Assembly (NCBI GenBank): GCA_964612185.1
Contig: CAZTCR010000023.1
Coordinates: forward strand, 1-50,369
Direction of reading: 5' to 3'
From: UBA1447 sp964612185
GTDB taxonomy: Bacteria > Bacillota > Clostridia > Oscillospirales > Acutalibacteraceae
Length of the DNA: 50,369 bases
The translations under genes and the position numbers were made by a program. This document shows, piece by piece, positions 34,778-43,987 of the stretch. The first letter of the stretch is position 1, and the number at the start of each line of letters is the position of its first letter. The notes below the pieces were generated by a model. It saw only the letters and a list, made by a program, of their open reading frames with translations. It ran no database searches and was not told the DNA's origin.

Positions 34778-37726
34778 TCAGTTGTCATTATAATCTTCAA
34801 CAATTACTTCGAGCTCTTCCTCGACAATCCTTCTGGGCGACAGGTTGACCGAAGGCACGGCAATGGGTACATCGTTGTAATCCCTCGGCCAGGTTTCCTG
34901 TACAGGGGGAGGTGTTTGCGGACTTTGGACGGGGTCAAGTCCGAAATCGGCGTAATTGTAATTGACGGGCTCGATCGGCGGGATATCCGGATAGGTAAAT
35001 ACCGGTTGCGTGACGGTGTTTTTCTTGTTATCAAAATTACGGAATATTCTTCGGACAATAGCGATCAGGATTAAGGCGAACAGCGCCGCGGCGGAAATAT
35101 ACAAGCCCGTGTACAGCCCTATCGGTATATATTTGAATTCTACGGTGTTGGCGCCTTCCTTGTCGAGCTTGACGCCGAGCAGCGCGTCGCCGATTCTAAG
35201 CAGTTTATCGGCAGCGAGTTTTTCACCGTTGAGTGTTACACGCCAGCCAACATCGTATGGGATGGAAGTATAGAGGATACTGTCCTTTGGCGCTGTCAGG
35301 GAGCCGGTGATTTCGGTTTCTCTGAAGCTTGTTACATCCAGCCTGCCTTCGTTGAGTTTGTTGTACCCTTCGGCAAACTTTGCCGTGTCAACACCATAGG
35401 CATACAAACTGATGTTGCCGGAATTGCCTTTGGCGATCGGCAATTCCACGCGGATTTCTTCGCCCGCTTCACGTACGCCGATGTCGATGATAGACTCGCG
35501 GTCATCATTATGGGTGAGCACATAATCACCGCTGCGTACAATCACCTTGTCCACATTAGACGATTTAACATAGATATAACAACTCTGGGTAACTTCCGGT
35601 ACAATGATAAAAGTTACACTCGCGTCGCTGTCGGATACAGTTTTGTAATAGTAAAATTCTCCGGTGTCAAAACCGGTATAAATATCGTCAACATTATTAT
35701 ATTCTGCCCCTGTAATCGGCAAACGGCTGAACGGAGTTTCGCTGCCTGTTGCTTTGGTGAAATAGTCCGCTTGAACAGCGAATGGGTTTGAATTCGTATA
35801 ATCCCAATCCGTCAACGCCGGGTTTACACAATAAGCGATAGGCAGATGATAAAGGTTTTTGTAAGCCGTAAACTTGTCTTTGCTGAACAAGGGTTCATAG
35901 AAAATAGGGTTCATGACGATGCTTTCGTTGTTGTTGACAATGTATTTGAGCGAATGCATGGCATTGTAAACGGGTGTTTGTGAATTGTAAGTATAACTGT
36001 TGATAAAATTGCCGGCCATACCTAAGCGGCTTTGAAGATTGGATAGTTTCTCATAAGCCATGGACGAAAAGGTGGATACACCGTTGTAGTCATACCAACT
36101 CGGGTCCATCCTGGTTCGCAAAGAGGTGAGTTCCATACGATAAAAGTCGGTGCCGTCATATTCGTCCAAGCGGGATTTCAGCGTCTGAAAATCTGGCAGG
36201 TCCTGCGCGTAATCAACCTTACGCTGATTCATGGAGTATCTGTCTGTATTGGCAATACAAGCCTCCGCTGTGAAACTGCATAGAATCAGCAGCGCGAAGG
36301 CCGCAGCAGGAAATCTGTCCCGGCTATGCATGGCAAATAGCAGTGTATAAAGGACAATAAATGATATGCTGGTGATAACCGTGAGGTCACTGACATTTTT
36401 TGACCCGATTTCCTGAATCAGCACAACGGCAAAAAGTACGGCTATCCCGGTGCCGAGCACCTCTTTGCCGCTAAATTCTTTCAGCCGTACAAAAGCCTTG
36501 TATGCCATGATAAGGAGGATGAAGGAATACATAAAAGAGAATCTGTACGGCAAATCATTCGGGAAGTGAAAACCGTGCCAGACAAAATTGGCATAATTAA
36601 TGTTGAAGCTGAAATACAGGAAGCCCAGCAGACCGACATAGGCTGCTTTTTGTTTGATGCTGATTGATTTTGCGAACAAAAACAGGGGAACGAGAATAAC
36701 CGCCGCTATCCCGCAATAAACATTCGGCAGCACATCTGTGCCGCTGCTGCGTATGGTCGGGTCGACACTTGCAAGGTGGTTTGCCAGAAAATCAAAAATT
36801 TTGTAATAGGATGTGAAAGTGGCCGGGAACGGGTCTGCGGTTGCCGAACAGGCTTTGAGCACATAATAAATAGGCAGCAAGGCAAAAGCGGCCAGGCACA
36901 GGGAGATGATGCTGCTGAAGGTAAAAGTAATCCCGCTGCCCAACAATCTGGAGTGCTTGAGCCGGTGCCACAGTGAAGCCTTGCTTTGCGACGATGAAAC
37001 ATCCGTTTCGTCATAACTGCTCGTCAATGAATAAGTGCCGATATAACTGATTAGATAGAACAAAACAGAAAAAATGCACAGCATATATGCCATATAGTAG
37101 TTGGTTAACATCGTCATGGTGAGCGCAAAAACAAACAAGCCGAACTTTTTTGATTTAATAATCAGCTCAATGCCAAGCATCGCCAGCGGAAAGAGAACCA
37201 TTGCGTCCAGCCACATCACATTCCAGTAATAGGCGATAAAGAAACCGCAGAAGGAATACAGTACCCCGAATGCCGCGATAGAGGCATCATTTTGTCCCTG
37301 ACTGCGTTTAAGGTAATAGGCGAAAGTCGCGCTCGCGAACGCGCCCTTGAGCAGAATAATTGCAGCGATTGCCTCGGGAATGTTTTTGTGTCCGAATAAC
37401 AGTACGAGCAGCGACAGCGGGCTTGCCAGATAGTTGTAAAAATTACCGAGGAAACTGCCGCCCAAACCGGAGTTCCAGGAATACAGGAAGCTCTTTGCTC
37501 CGATAATCCTTTCGTACAGTTCCGCGAAAAGCGGACCGTACTGGTGATATAAATCCATTCGTAAAATGGTTTTATCTCCAAACGGAAACAAGCCGAAACA
37601 ATAATAAACAAAAATCATAACGACCGAAGTGAACACGAAGGCAAGTATAATATTTTTATTCTCGGCAAATAAATGTTTAACGGGAGATATTTTTGTGCCA
37701 TCGCCGGCGTTCAGCCTTTTTCCCAT
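34778..37726 (-). CDS. YfhO-family polytopic membrane protein
   Basis: About 982 residues. The N-terminal half holds roughly 12 hydrophobic segments with the YfhO hallmarks DLYHQYGPLFAELYE and SWNSGLGGSFLGNFYNYLASP; a large extracytoplasmic beta-rich domain follows (about 520-880) and one further transmembrane helix near 890-910 precedes a Pro-rich cytoplasmic tail ending in acidic residues. YfhO proteins resemble GT-C glycosyltransferases and are linked in bacilli to lipoteichoic acid glycosylation; the substrate here is inferred only by family. The start at 37726 follows AAGGAAGGA; the frame extends to 37780 without a ribosome site. Confidence 0.9.
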   Translation of the reverse strand: MGKRLNAGDGTKISPVKHLFAENKNIILAFVFTSVVMIFVYYCFGLFPFGDKTILRMDLYHQYGPLFAELYERIIGAKSFLYSWNSGLGGSFLGNFYNYLASPLSLLVLLFGHKNIPEAIAAIILLKGAFASATFAYYLKRSQGQNDASIAAFGVLYSFCGFFIAYYWNVMWLDAMVLFPLAMLGIELIIKSKKFGLFVFALTMTMLTNYYMAYMLCIFSVLFYLISYIGTYSLTSSYDETDVSSSQSKASLWHRLKHSRLLGSGITFTFSSIISLCLAAFALLPIYYVLKACSATADPFPATFTSYYKIFDFLANHLASVDPTIRSSGTDVLPNVYCGIAAVILVPLFLFAKSISIKQKAAYVGLLGFLYFSFNINYANFVWHGFHFPNDLPYRFSFMYSFILLIMAYKAFVRLKEFSGKEVLGTGIAVLFAVVLIQEIGSKNVSDLTVITSISFIVLYTLLFAMHSRDRFPAAAFALLILCSFTAEACIANTDRYSMNQRKVDYAQDLPDFQTLKSRLDEYDGTDFYRMELTSLRTRMDPSWYDYNGVSTFSSMAYEKLSNLQSRLGMAGNFINSYTYNSQTPVYNAMHSLKYIVNNNESIVMNPIFYEPLFSKDKFTAYKNLYHLPIAYCVNPALTDWDYTNSNPFAVQADYFTKATGSETPFSRLPITGAEYNNVDDIYTGFDTGEFYYYKTVSDSDASVTFIIVPEVTQSCYIYVKSSNVDKVIVRSGDYVLTHNDDRESIIDIGVREAGEEIRVELPIAKGNSGNISLYAYGVDTAKFAEGYNKLNEGRLDVTSFRETEITGSLTAPKDSILYTSIPYDVGWRVTLNGEKLAADKLLRIGDALLGVKLDKEGANTVEFKYIPIGLYTGLYISAAALFALILIAIVRRIFRNFDNKKNTVTQPVFTYPDIPPIEPVNYNYADFGLDPVQSPQTPPPVQETWPRDYNDVPIAVPSVNLSPRRIVEEELEVIVEDYNDN

Positions 37727-37770
37727 AAAATTTGTTCCTTCCTTTTGCATTGGTAAATATGTCAAAAAGT

Positions 37771-37799
37771 AGTTTATCATATCGCAGCCGCGTTTTCAA
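37771..37799 (-). promoter_or_regulatory. promoter of the YfhO gene
   Basis: Minus-strand TTGAAA (37799-37794), 17-bp spacer, TAAACT (37776-37771) with TG one base upstream of the -10. It lies 45 bp before the start codon. Confidence 0.6.
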
Positions 37800-37889
37800 G
37801 GATTAGGTTGCTGACACATGATTAAACCGTAAAAGACATATAAAGAAACTCATCAAAATGTATAAAGTCTATAATTATTCATTTTTATA

Positions 37890-37917
37890 TTGAGTATTTT
37901 TTTCATTGTGTTATAAT
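37890..37917 (+). promoter_or_regulatory. promoter of the asp23-nusB gene row
   Basis: TTGAGT (37890-37895), 16-bp spacer, consensus TATAAT (37912-37917), 25 bp before the TTG start at 37942. The remaining interval back to the YfhO promoter is AT-rich with no feature I can support. Confidence 0.65.
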
Positions 37918-37941
37918 ATAGCAAAGAAGGGGGTGCGCTGA

Positions 37942-38319
37942 TTGGATAATGAACATAAAGCCGATAACGATTCCGGCGGTCTCGTCATATCCGACGAAGT
38001 GATTGCGTCTATCGCTTTAAATGCAGCGAAGGATGTCGACGGTGTTGCCGGTTTCGCCGCACGCCCGCCGGATGTGCACTCCCTGCTAAAAATCGGGGAC
38101 AGCCCGCTTAAATCCGTCAAAGTATGGTCGGGCGAAAACGACATTAAACTGCAAATATACATCATTATAAAAGAAAATAGAAAGATCCCTGCCGTCGCTT
38201 CCGAGGTTCAGCGCAGCGTAAAAAGCGCTGTTCAAAGCATGACAAGCAGGGTTGTCACAAAAGTAAATGTCAGCATCGCCGGTATTGATTTTAAAGAACA
38301 ATCTGCAGGGCAAGCATAA
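37942..38319 (+). CDS. Asp23/Gls24-family envelope stress protein
   Basis: A 125-residue cytoplasmic protein covering one Asp23/Gls24 domain: GGLVISDEVIASIALNAAKDVDGVAG, then VKVWSGENDIKLQIYIIIKENRKIPAVASEVQRSV (described in parts) and VNVSIAGIDF. These proteins are tied to alkaline or envelope stress, often at the membrane. TTG at 37942 follows AAGGGGG (37926-37932). It directly precedes nusB, a pairing common in Clostridia. Confidence 0.88.
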   Translation: MDNEHKADNDSGGLVISDEVIASIALNAAKDVDGVAGFAARPPDVHSLLKIGDSPLKSVKVWSGENDIKLQIYIIIKENRKIPAVASEVQRSVKSAVQSMTSRVVTKVNVSIAGIDFKEQSAGQA

Positions 38320-38362
38320 TAACATGCGAACAACACGCTACGATTCATACGGAGGCACAAAA

Positions 38363-38800
38363 ATGACCAGACGGCAAGCAAGAGAGCAGGCGTTCACGAT
38401 TCTGTTTGAAAAATCCTTCCACCCCGAAACGGATTTGGATGAGATTCTTGAAATCAGTATCGAGCAGGAACTTATGCATGAAGACGAATACGCGACAGCG
38501 CTTGCGAAAACCGCGTGGGATAACCTGACTAAAATCGACGAACTGATTGAAAAAAACTCAATCGGCTGGCGGATCAACAGGATATCAAAGGTTTCGCTCG
38601 CGATTCTCCGCTTGGCCATTTGCGAGATGCTCCATGTGCCGGAAGTGCCGGTGAGCGTTTCAATTAACGAGGCAGTCGAATTGTGTAAAAAATTCGGTGC
38701 GGAAGAAGACGGGCCCTTTGTTAACGGCATTCTCGGCAGCATCGCGCGCTCATCCGATATGCTGGGGAGCGGAGAAAACGACACCGCAGCGGAAGAATGA
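38363..38800 (+). CDS. nusB: transcription antitermination factor NusB
   Basis: A 145-residue all-helical NusB: TRRQAREQAFTILFE at the N-terminus and VSINEAVELCKKFGAEEDGPFVNGILGSI near the C-terminus (described in parts), the two family signatures. With NusE it binds boxA RNA for rRNA antitermination. ATG at 38363 follows GGAGG (38351-38355) by 7 nt; the open frame from 38267 overlaps the upstream gene and is rejected. Its stop overlaps the next start (ATGA). Confidence 0.95.
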   Translation: MTRRQAREQAFTILFEKSFHPETDLDEILEISIEQELMHEDEYATALAKTAWDNLTKIDELIEKNSIGWRINRISKVSLAILRLAICEMLHVPEVPVSVSINEAVELCKKFGAEEDGPFVNGILGSIARSSDMLGSGENDTAAEE

Positions 38801-39738
38801 CGGGCATATTTTTGGGCATTGATACGAGCAATTATACAACCTCTGCCGCATTGTTTGACTGCGGAAAAGGGGTTGTTTTACAAAAGAAGATGCTTTTACC
38901 GGTGAAAAAGGGTGAAAAGGGGTTGCGGCAAAGCGACGCGCTTTTTCATCACACGGTGATGCTGCCCGAGTTGATGGAACAGCTTATGGATGGAAACAAA
39001 TCCGTTCTTTCTGCCATTGGTGTTTCATCCGTCCCGCGTGATGCCGAAGGCTCCTATATGCCGTGTTTTTTAGCGGGTGTCAGCGCCGCTGTCTGTGCAG
39101 CCGCTGTTTGCGATATACCGGTTTATCGTTTTTCTCATCAAGCGGGGCATATTGCCGCCGCCCTTTATTCCGCGAGCAGGCTCAACCTGCTGAAAGAAAA
39201 ATTCATCGCCTTTCATGTTTCCGGCGGGACTACGGAAGTATTGCTGGTTGAACCGGACGACAGAAAGATTATTAAAATGCAAATAATTTGCTCAACACTT
39301 GACTTGAATGCCGGCCAGGCAGTAGACAGAACGGGTGTACTGCTCGGACTTCAATTCCCCTGCGGTATGGAGCTTGAAAAGCTGGCGCTTGAAAGCACAA
39401 AAACCAATTGTCTTCATCCGGTTATCAAAGCCGGTAATTGCAGCTTTTCCGGGCTGGAAAGTAAATGTGCCGCAATGTTTGCGGCAGGGGAAAGCGCCCG
39501 GGATATCAGCCGGTATTGTATTGAATCCATTGGCGCGGCACTGATCAAAATGGCGGAATTTGCATTTGATTCCTGTGGAAACCTTCCGCTTGTTTTTTCC
39601 GGCGGCGTGATGTCGAACAGTATCATCAAACGGAAAATCACGGCAAAATTCGACGCCTGCTTTGCGGAACCGGCATTTTCTGCGGATAACGCGGCGGGTG
39701 TCGCTGTCTTGGCAAGTCTACGGCACCGCGGTCTGTAA
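38797..39738 (+). CDS. TsaD/Kae1-like protein (divergent paralog)
   Basis: A 313-residue ASKHA-fold protein related to TsaD/Kae1, the t6A tRNA-modification ATPase. Recognisable are FLGIDTSNYTT, the metal motif SHQAGHIAAA (H114, H118; TsaD has HxEGH), HVSGGTTE, LNAGQAVDRTGVLLGL, FSGGVMSN and ADNAAG. It is shorter than usual TsaD (about 340) and has Ala in place of Glu in the HxEGH motif, so I read it as the clostridial paralog located between nusB and xseA, not the canonical enzyme. Function unknown. ATG overlaps the nusB stop. Confidence 0.82.
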   Translation: MTGIFLGIDTSNYTTSAALFDCGKGVVLQKKMLLPVKKGEKGLRQSDALFHHTVMLPELMEQLMDGNKSVLSAIGVSSVPRDAEGSYMPCFLAGVSAAVCAAAVCDIPVYRFSHQAGHIAAALYSASRLNLLKEKFIAFHVSGGTTEVLLVEPDDRKIIKMQIICSTLDLNAGQAVDRTGVLLGLQFPCGMELEKLALESTKTNCLHPVIKAGNCSFSGLESKCAAMFAAGESARDISRYCIESIGAALIKMAEFAFDSCGNLPLVFSGGVMSNSIIKRKITAKFDACFAEPAFSADNAAGVAVLASLRHRGL

Positions 39739-39784
39739 CGGCATATCCGCCCGGCAAAAGCCGGAAAGCGAGGATTGATAACAG

Positions 39785-41002
39785 ATGAATAACCCTGCTG
39801 TTCTAACAATCAGCCAGCTGAATACCTATATCAAATCAATTTTCGACGGCGACATCAATCTGAGCAATATTTTTGTCTGCGGAGAAATATCAAATTTTAC
39901 CGACCATTACCGCACCGGTCACTATTATATGACACTAAAGGATGAAGCCGCCGCTGTAAAAGCTGTTATGTTCCGCACGGCTAACCAGCGGTTGAAATTC
40001 AAGCCCGAAAACGGGATGCGCGTCATCGCCCGGGGCAGAATATCCGTTTATGAGCGGGACGGTCAATACCAGCTGTACATTGATGATATGCAGCCTGACG
40101 GTTTGGGCGCGCTGAATATGGCCTTTGAACAACTGAAAAACAAACTCGCACAAGAAGGCTTGTTCGAACAAAGCCGTAAAAAAGCGATGCCGAAATATCC
40201 CCGGCGCATCGGTGTTGTGACTTCGCCGACCGGAGCCGCTGTTCGTGATATTATCAACATACTCGCGCGCCGTTTTCCGCTTGCAGAGGTTGTGCTTTGC
40301 CCGGTACAAGTTCAAGGTACCTCCGCCGCGGGGCAGATAATCGACGCAATTAAACGATTTAATCGCGGCCGTTACGCCGATGTGCTGATTGTAGGCAGGG
40401 GCGGCGGGTCTATCGAGGAATTGTGGGCATTTAATGAGGAATCGGTTGCGCGCGCCGTAGCGGCGAGCGATATTCCTGTGATTTCCGCAGTCGGCCACGA
40501 GACCGATTATACCATCTGTGATTTTGTCGCGGATTTGAGAGCACCAACACCGTCTGCCGCAGCCGAACTTGCTGTGCCGGAGGTATTTGAGCAGCGTTCA
40601 GCCATCAGCGGCGCAAAAATGCGCTGCGGTAAGGCACTGCACAGCAGGCTTCAGGCAGAACGCGCAAAACTAAGGCAGCTTGAGATGTCACGGGGGCTGG
40701 TGAGCCCGGTTATGAGCATTAATATTCACCGGCAAAAACTAGACAGCTTAATTGCGTCACTGAGCGCCTTTGTCATGGCGGATGTTGCCGCGAAAAGAAA
40801 CAACTTATCAATTGTTGCTGGTAAGCTTGATACCCTTAGTCCACTGAAAGTGCTCGGCAGGGGATACGCGCTTGCTTATGCCGGCGGGGAATTGATTCAT
40901 GACACGTCGAAAATCAGTATCGGCAGTGATGTGGATGTACTGCTTGAAAAAGGCAAACTTCTTTGTACGGTCAAAGATAAATTGGCCGGATTTAATGACT
41001 GA
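39785..41002 (+). CDS. xseA: exodeoxyribonuclease VII large subunit
   Basis: A 405-residue XseA: N-terminal OB-fold (about 5-100; LTISQLNTYIK, FVCGEISNFTDH), catalytic core with PRRIGVVTSPTGAAVRDI, VQVQGTSAAGQI, GRGGGSIEELWAFNEE and SAVGHETDYTI, and a C-terminal helical stretch ending in LGRGYALAYAGG. With XseB it degrades single-stranded DNA. Length is slightly below E. coli XseA. GAGGA lies upstream of the ATG. It is followed by xseB. Confidence 0.96.
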   Translation: MNNPAVLTISQLNTYIKSIFDGDINLSNIFVCGEISNFTDHYRTGHYYMTLKDEAAAVKAVMFRTANQRLKFKPENGMRVIARGRISVYERDGQYQLYIDDMQPDGLGALNMAFEQLKNKLAQEGLFEQSRKKAMPKYPRRIGVVTSPTGAAVRDIINILARRFPLAEVVLCPVQVQGTSAAGQIIDAIKRFNRGRYADVLIVGRGGGSIEELWAFNEESVARAVAASDIPVISAVGHETDYTICDFVADLRAPTPSAAAELAVPEVFEQRSAISGAKMRCGKALHSRLQAERAKLRQLEMSRGLVSPVMSINIHRQKLDSLIASLSAFVMADVAAKRNNLSIVAGKLDTLSPLKVLGRGYALAYAGGELIHDTSKISIGSDVDVLLEKGKLLCTVKDKLAGFND

Positions 41003-41017
41003 CAAGGAGTGAACAGC

Positions 41018-41230
41018 GTGAAAAAGCAAACTTATGAGGAATCTATAAAAAAGTTGGAAGAAATTGTTCAGGTGCTCGAAGATGGCAGCAAGCCGCTTGA
41101 AGAAACCTTGAAACTTTTTGAAGAAGGCACAAAACTTGCTGCTTTTTGCAATGCCTGTCTTGATAACGCGGAGCAAAAGATAACGGAACTGTCCTCTTTG
41201 GAGCAGGAGGATACCGATCATGCCGAATAA
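41018..41230 (+). CDS. xseB: exodeoxyribonuclease VII small subunit
   Basis: A 70-residue XseB with the family pattern YEESIKKLEEIVQVLEDG, PLEETLKLFEEG, and a C-terminal helix. It binds several copies per XseA. The start is GTG at 41018 after AAGGAG (41004-41009); an in-frame GTG at 41009 overlaps that site. The last 11 bases overlap ispA. Confidence 0.93.
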   Translation: MKKQTYEESIKKLEEIVQVLEDGSKPLEETLKLFEEGTKLAAFCNACLDNAEQKITELSSLEQEDTDHAE

Positions 41231-42092
41231 CGCCGGAACGCAAGCTTTCACTGAGCTCGTCAACAACGCGTTAGAAGCGTTGCTGCCGCCCGCACAAACA
41301 AGCATTGTCTGTGAGGCCATGCGTTACAGCGTGTTTAACGGCGGCAAACGCATCCGTCCGGTTTTGACCCTCGAGTTCTGCAGACTTTGCGGCGGAAAAC
41401 AGGAAACAGCGCTTGCTTTTGCCTGCGCGGTTGAAATGATTCACGCTTATTCACTCATCCATGATGATTTGCCTTGTATGGATAACGATGATTTACGCAG
41501 GGGCAAGCCCGCCTGCCATATTCGCTTCGGCGAAGCCAACGCACTTTTAGCCGGCGACGCACTGCTCACGCTCGCATTTGAAACGGTTTTCACAGCTGAG
41601 TTGGCGCCGGCTGTTGTCGTAAAAGCAGGGGCGTGTCTTTCCGCAGCCGCGGGTTGGGGCGGCATGATTGGCGGACAAATGATGGATTTATTAAACGAAG
41701 GCAAAGATATTGAACTTTCCGAGCTGCTTGAAACCGATGCCAAAAAGACGGGCAGACTTATAACAGCTGCCTGCGTTCTGGGTTGTACAGCAGCCAATGC
41801 CGAAGAAGAAAAAGTTGAGGCTGCCGCGGCATTTGCAGCCAGTATAGGGCTTGCATTTCAGTTGGTCGATGATATATTGGATGTGACGGGCAGTACAGTG
41901 AAATTGGGTAAACCTGCCGGCAGCGACACCGGCAACAAAAAATCGACTTATATCGGCGCGCTTGGGATTGATGCCGCAAAAGTTAAAGTATTTGAACTCA
42001 CTCAACAGGCAAAAGCATCCCTTTCGGTTTTCGGTGAAAATACCGGTTTCCTTTTCAGTCTTGCGGATAGTTTGGCACAGCGGGAAAACTAA
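41220..42092 (+). CDS. ispA: polyprenyl synthetase (farnesyl diphosphate synthase)
   Basis: A 290-residue trans-isoprenyl diphosphate synthase. The first Asp-rich motif is DDLPCMDNDDLRRGKP, the second QLVDDILDVTG; GGKRIRPVL and GDALLTLAFE are also present. It condenses IPP with allylic diphosphates, probably to C15, feeding undecaprenyl carriers. GGAGG lies 10 nt before the ATG, which overlaps xseB. dxs, which starts the MEP pathway, follows after 11 bp, so isoprenoid input and elongation are paired. Confidence 0.94.
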   Translation: MPNNAGTQAFTELVNNALEALLPPAQTSIVCEAMRYSVFNGGKRIRPVLTLEFCRLCGGKQETALAFACAVEMIHAYSLIHDDLPCMDNDDLRRGKPACHIRFGEANALLAGDALLTLAFETVFTAELAPAVVVKAGACLSAAAGWGGMIGGQMMDLLNEGKDIELSELLETDAKKTGRLITAACVLGCTAANAEEEKVEAAAAFAASIGLAFQLVDDILDVTGSTVKLGKPAGSDTGNKKSTYIGALGIDAAKVKVFELTQQAKASLSVFGENTGFLFSLADSLAQREN

Positions 42093-42103
42093 GGAGTATA
42101 TCC

Positions 42104-43987
42104 ATGAGCAACAGCAACTATTTGAAAAACATCACATCGCCAAAAGATGTGAAAAAGCTCAATAAAAATGAGCTTGCTTCTCTTGCGCAGGAAATCAGGC
42201 AGGTCTTGGTTGAAACCGTTACTCGTAACGGGGGACATCTGGCTTCTAATTTGGGCGTTGTAGAGCTTTCAATTGCGCTGCATCGAGTCTTTAATTCGCC
42301 GTATGACCATATTATTTGGGATGTTGGTCATCAAAGCTATACACATAAACTATTAACCGGACGATATGACAAGTTCGACACCCTCCGCACGAAAGATGGT
42401 CTGTCGGGTTTTTCCAGACCTTGCGAAAGCGAGCATGACTTTTTCTTCAGCGGTCATTCCGGTACTGCTGTGTCTGCTGCGCTCGGCATTGCGGAAGCCA
42501 AAGCGATTAAGAAGGATAACAGTTATGTTGTTGCTGTCGTCGGCGACGGTTCATTCACAGGCGGGCTTGTTTATGAAGCCCTGAACAATGCCGGGCGGAC
42601 TAACAGCAGGCTCATTGTTATTCTGAACGACAATGAAATGTCAATTTCAAAAAATGTCGGAGCAATGGCGCGTTATATGACAACGATCCGGACAAAACCG
42701 AGGTACTATAAGTTTAAGGCGAAAACGGAGAGCTTTTTAAACCGGATCCCATTAATAGGCCGGCATATTGCAAGCGTAATTTTTAAATTGAAATCCTTCT
42801 TAAAGAGTGCTATTTATAAGAGTACATGGTTTGAAGAATTGGGATTCCGCTACATCGGCCCGATAGACGGGCACGATATAGAACATCTGACTCAGGCGCT
42901 CAACAGCGCCAAAATTGTCAACCATCCCGTCATTTTACATATTAATACCACAAAGGGCAAAGGCTATGATTTGGCTGAACAGTCGCCCATTCAGTTCCAC
43001 GGCGTACCAAAGTTTGACCTCAACTCCGGCGATCCGATACCAAGCGGTAAGAACTATTCAGCACAGTTCGGTGAGTTTATGTGCGAAGTTGCGGAAAAAG
43101 ACCGCCGGATTTGCGCTATCACGGCGGCTATGTCGGTAGCAACGGGGCTGGAAGATTTTAAACTGAAGTTTGACAACCGCTTTTTTGATGTCGGTATTGC
43201 GGAATCTCATGCCGTTACCTTTGCCTCCGGCCTGGCAAAATTCAATATGCTGCCGGTTTTTGCGGTATACTCTTCATTTTTACAGCGAAGTTATGATCAG
43301 CTTATTCACGATGCCGCGCTTCAAAAGCAAAAAATTGTTCTGGCCATTGACCGGGCAGGTTTTGTGGGGGAAGACGGCGAAACCCATCAGGGACTGTTTG
43401 ATGTCGCGTTTATGAATGGGATACCGGACATTATTGTGTATGCGCCGTCAAGTTATGCGGAACTGAAAAGATACATGAACAACGCCTTGTATCATGATAA
43501 ATATGTTGTCGCCGTGCGTTATCCGCGGGGTGAGGCGAATTGCCTGCCTGATGATTTTGAACCATCCTTTGGCGCGTTCGACTTATACGGCGATGAAACT
43601 GCGGATAAAGTTATTGTGACCTATGGCAGGGTATTTTCCGCCGCCTGTACAGCGCTGAAAATACTTGCCGAAAACGGTGTCCGCGTAAAAGTGCTTAAGC
43701 TCAACCGAATTAAACCGGTTGACTGCAAAGCTTTGGACGCGGTTGCAGGTGCTCAGCAAATATTCTTTTTCGAAGAAGGGGTGCGTTCTGCCGGCACCGG
43801 AGAAAAATTTGCGCTTATGCTGCTGGAGTCCGGCTATAAAGGCGATTACACATTAACCGCGGTGGAGGATTGTTTTGTCCTTCAGGGAACGGTCAAAGAC
43901 CAGCTCGAAAAATACCGGCTCGATACGGCCGGAATTGTTAAAACAATACTCGGGAGCGCGTGCGATGAATCCGAAAAAGAGACTTGA
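42104..43987 (+). CDS. dxs: 1-deoxy-D-xylulose-5-phosphate synthase
   Basis: A 627-residue thiamine-diphosphate enzyme: GGHLASNLGVVELSIALH, WDVGHQSYTHKLLTGR, the ThDP motif GDGSFTGG...NN, DRAGFVGEDGETHQG and YPRGEA are all recognisable. It condenses pyruvate and glyceraldehyde 3-phosphate into DXP, the first MEP-pathway step. AAGGAG lies upstream of the ATG. The 3' end overlaps the tlyA start by 23 bp. Confidence 0.97.
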   Translation: MSNSNYLKNITSPKDVKKLNKNELASLAQEIRQVLVETVTRNGGHLASNLGVVELSIALHRVFNSPYDHIIWDVGHQSYTHKLLTGRYDKFDTLRTKDGLSGFSRPCESEHDFFFSGHSGTAVSAALGIAEAKAIKKDNSYVVAVVGDGSFTGGLVYEALNNAGRTNSRLIVILNDNEMSISKNVGAMARYMTTIRTKPRYYKFKAKTESFLNRIPLIGRHIASVIFKLKSFLKSAIYKSTWFEELGFRYIGPIDGHDIEHLTQALNSAKIVNHPVILHINTTKGKGYDLAEQSPIQFHGVPKFDLNSGDPIPSGKNYSAQFGEFMCEVAEKDRRICAITAAMSVATGLEDFKLKFDNRFFDVGIAESHAVTFASGLAKFNMLPVFAVYSSFLQRSYDQLIHDAALQKQKIVLAIDRAGFVGEDGETHQGLFDVAFMNGIPDIIVYAPSSYAELKRYMNNALYHDKYVVAVRYPRGEANCLPDDFEPSFGAFDLYGDETADKVIVTYGRVFSAACTALKILAENGVRVKVLKLNRIKPVDCKALDAVAGAQQIFFFEEGVRSAGTGEKFALMLLESGYKGDYTLTAVEDCFVLQGTVKDQLEKYRLDTAGIVKTILGSACDESEKET

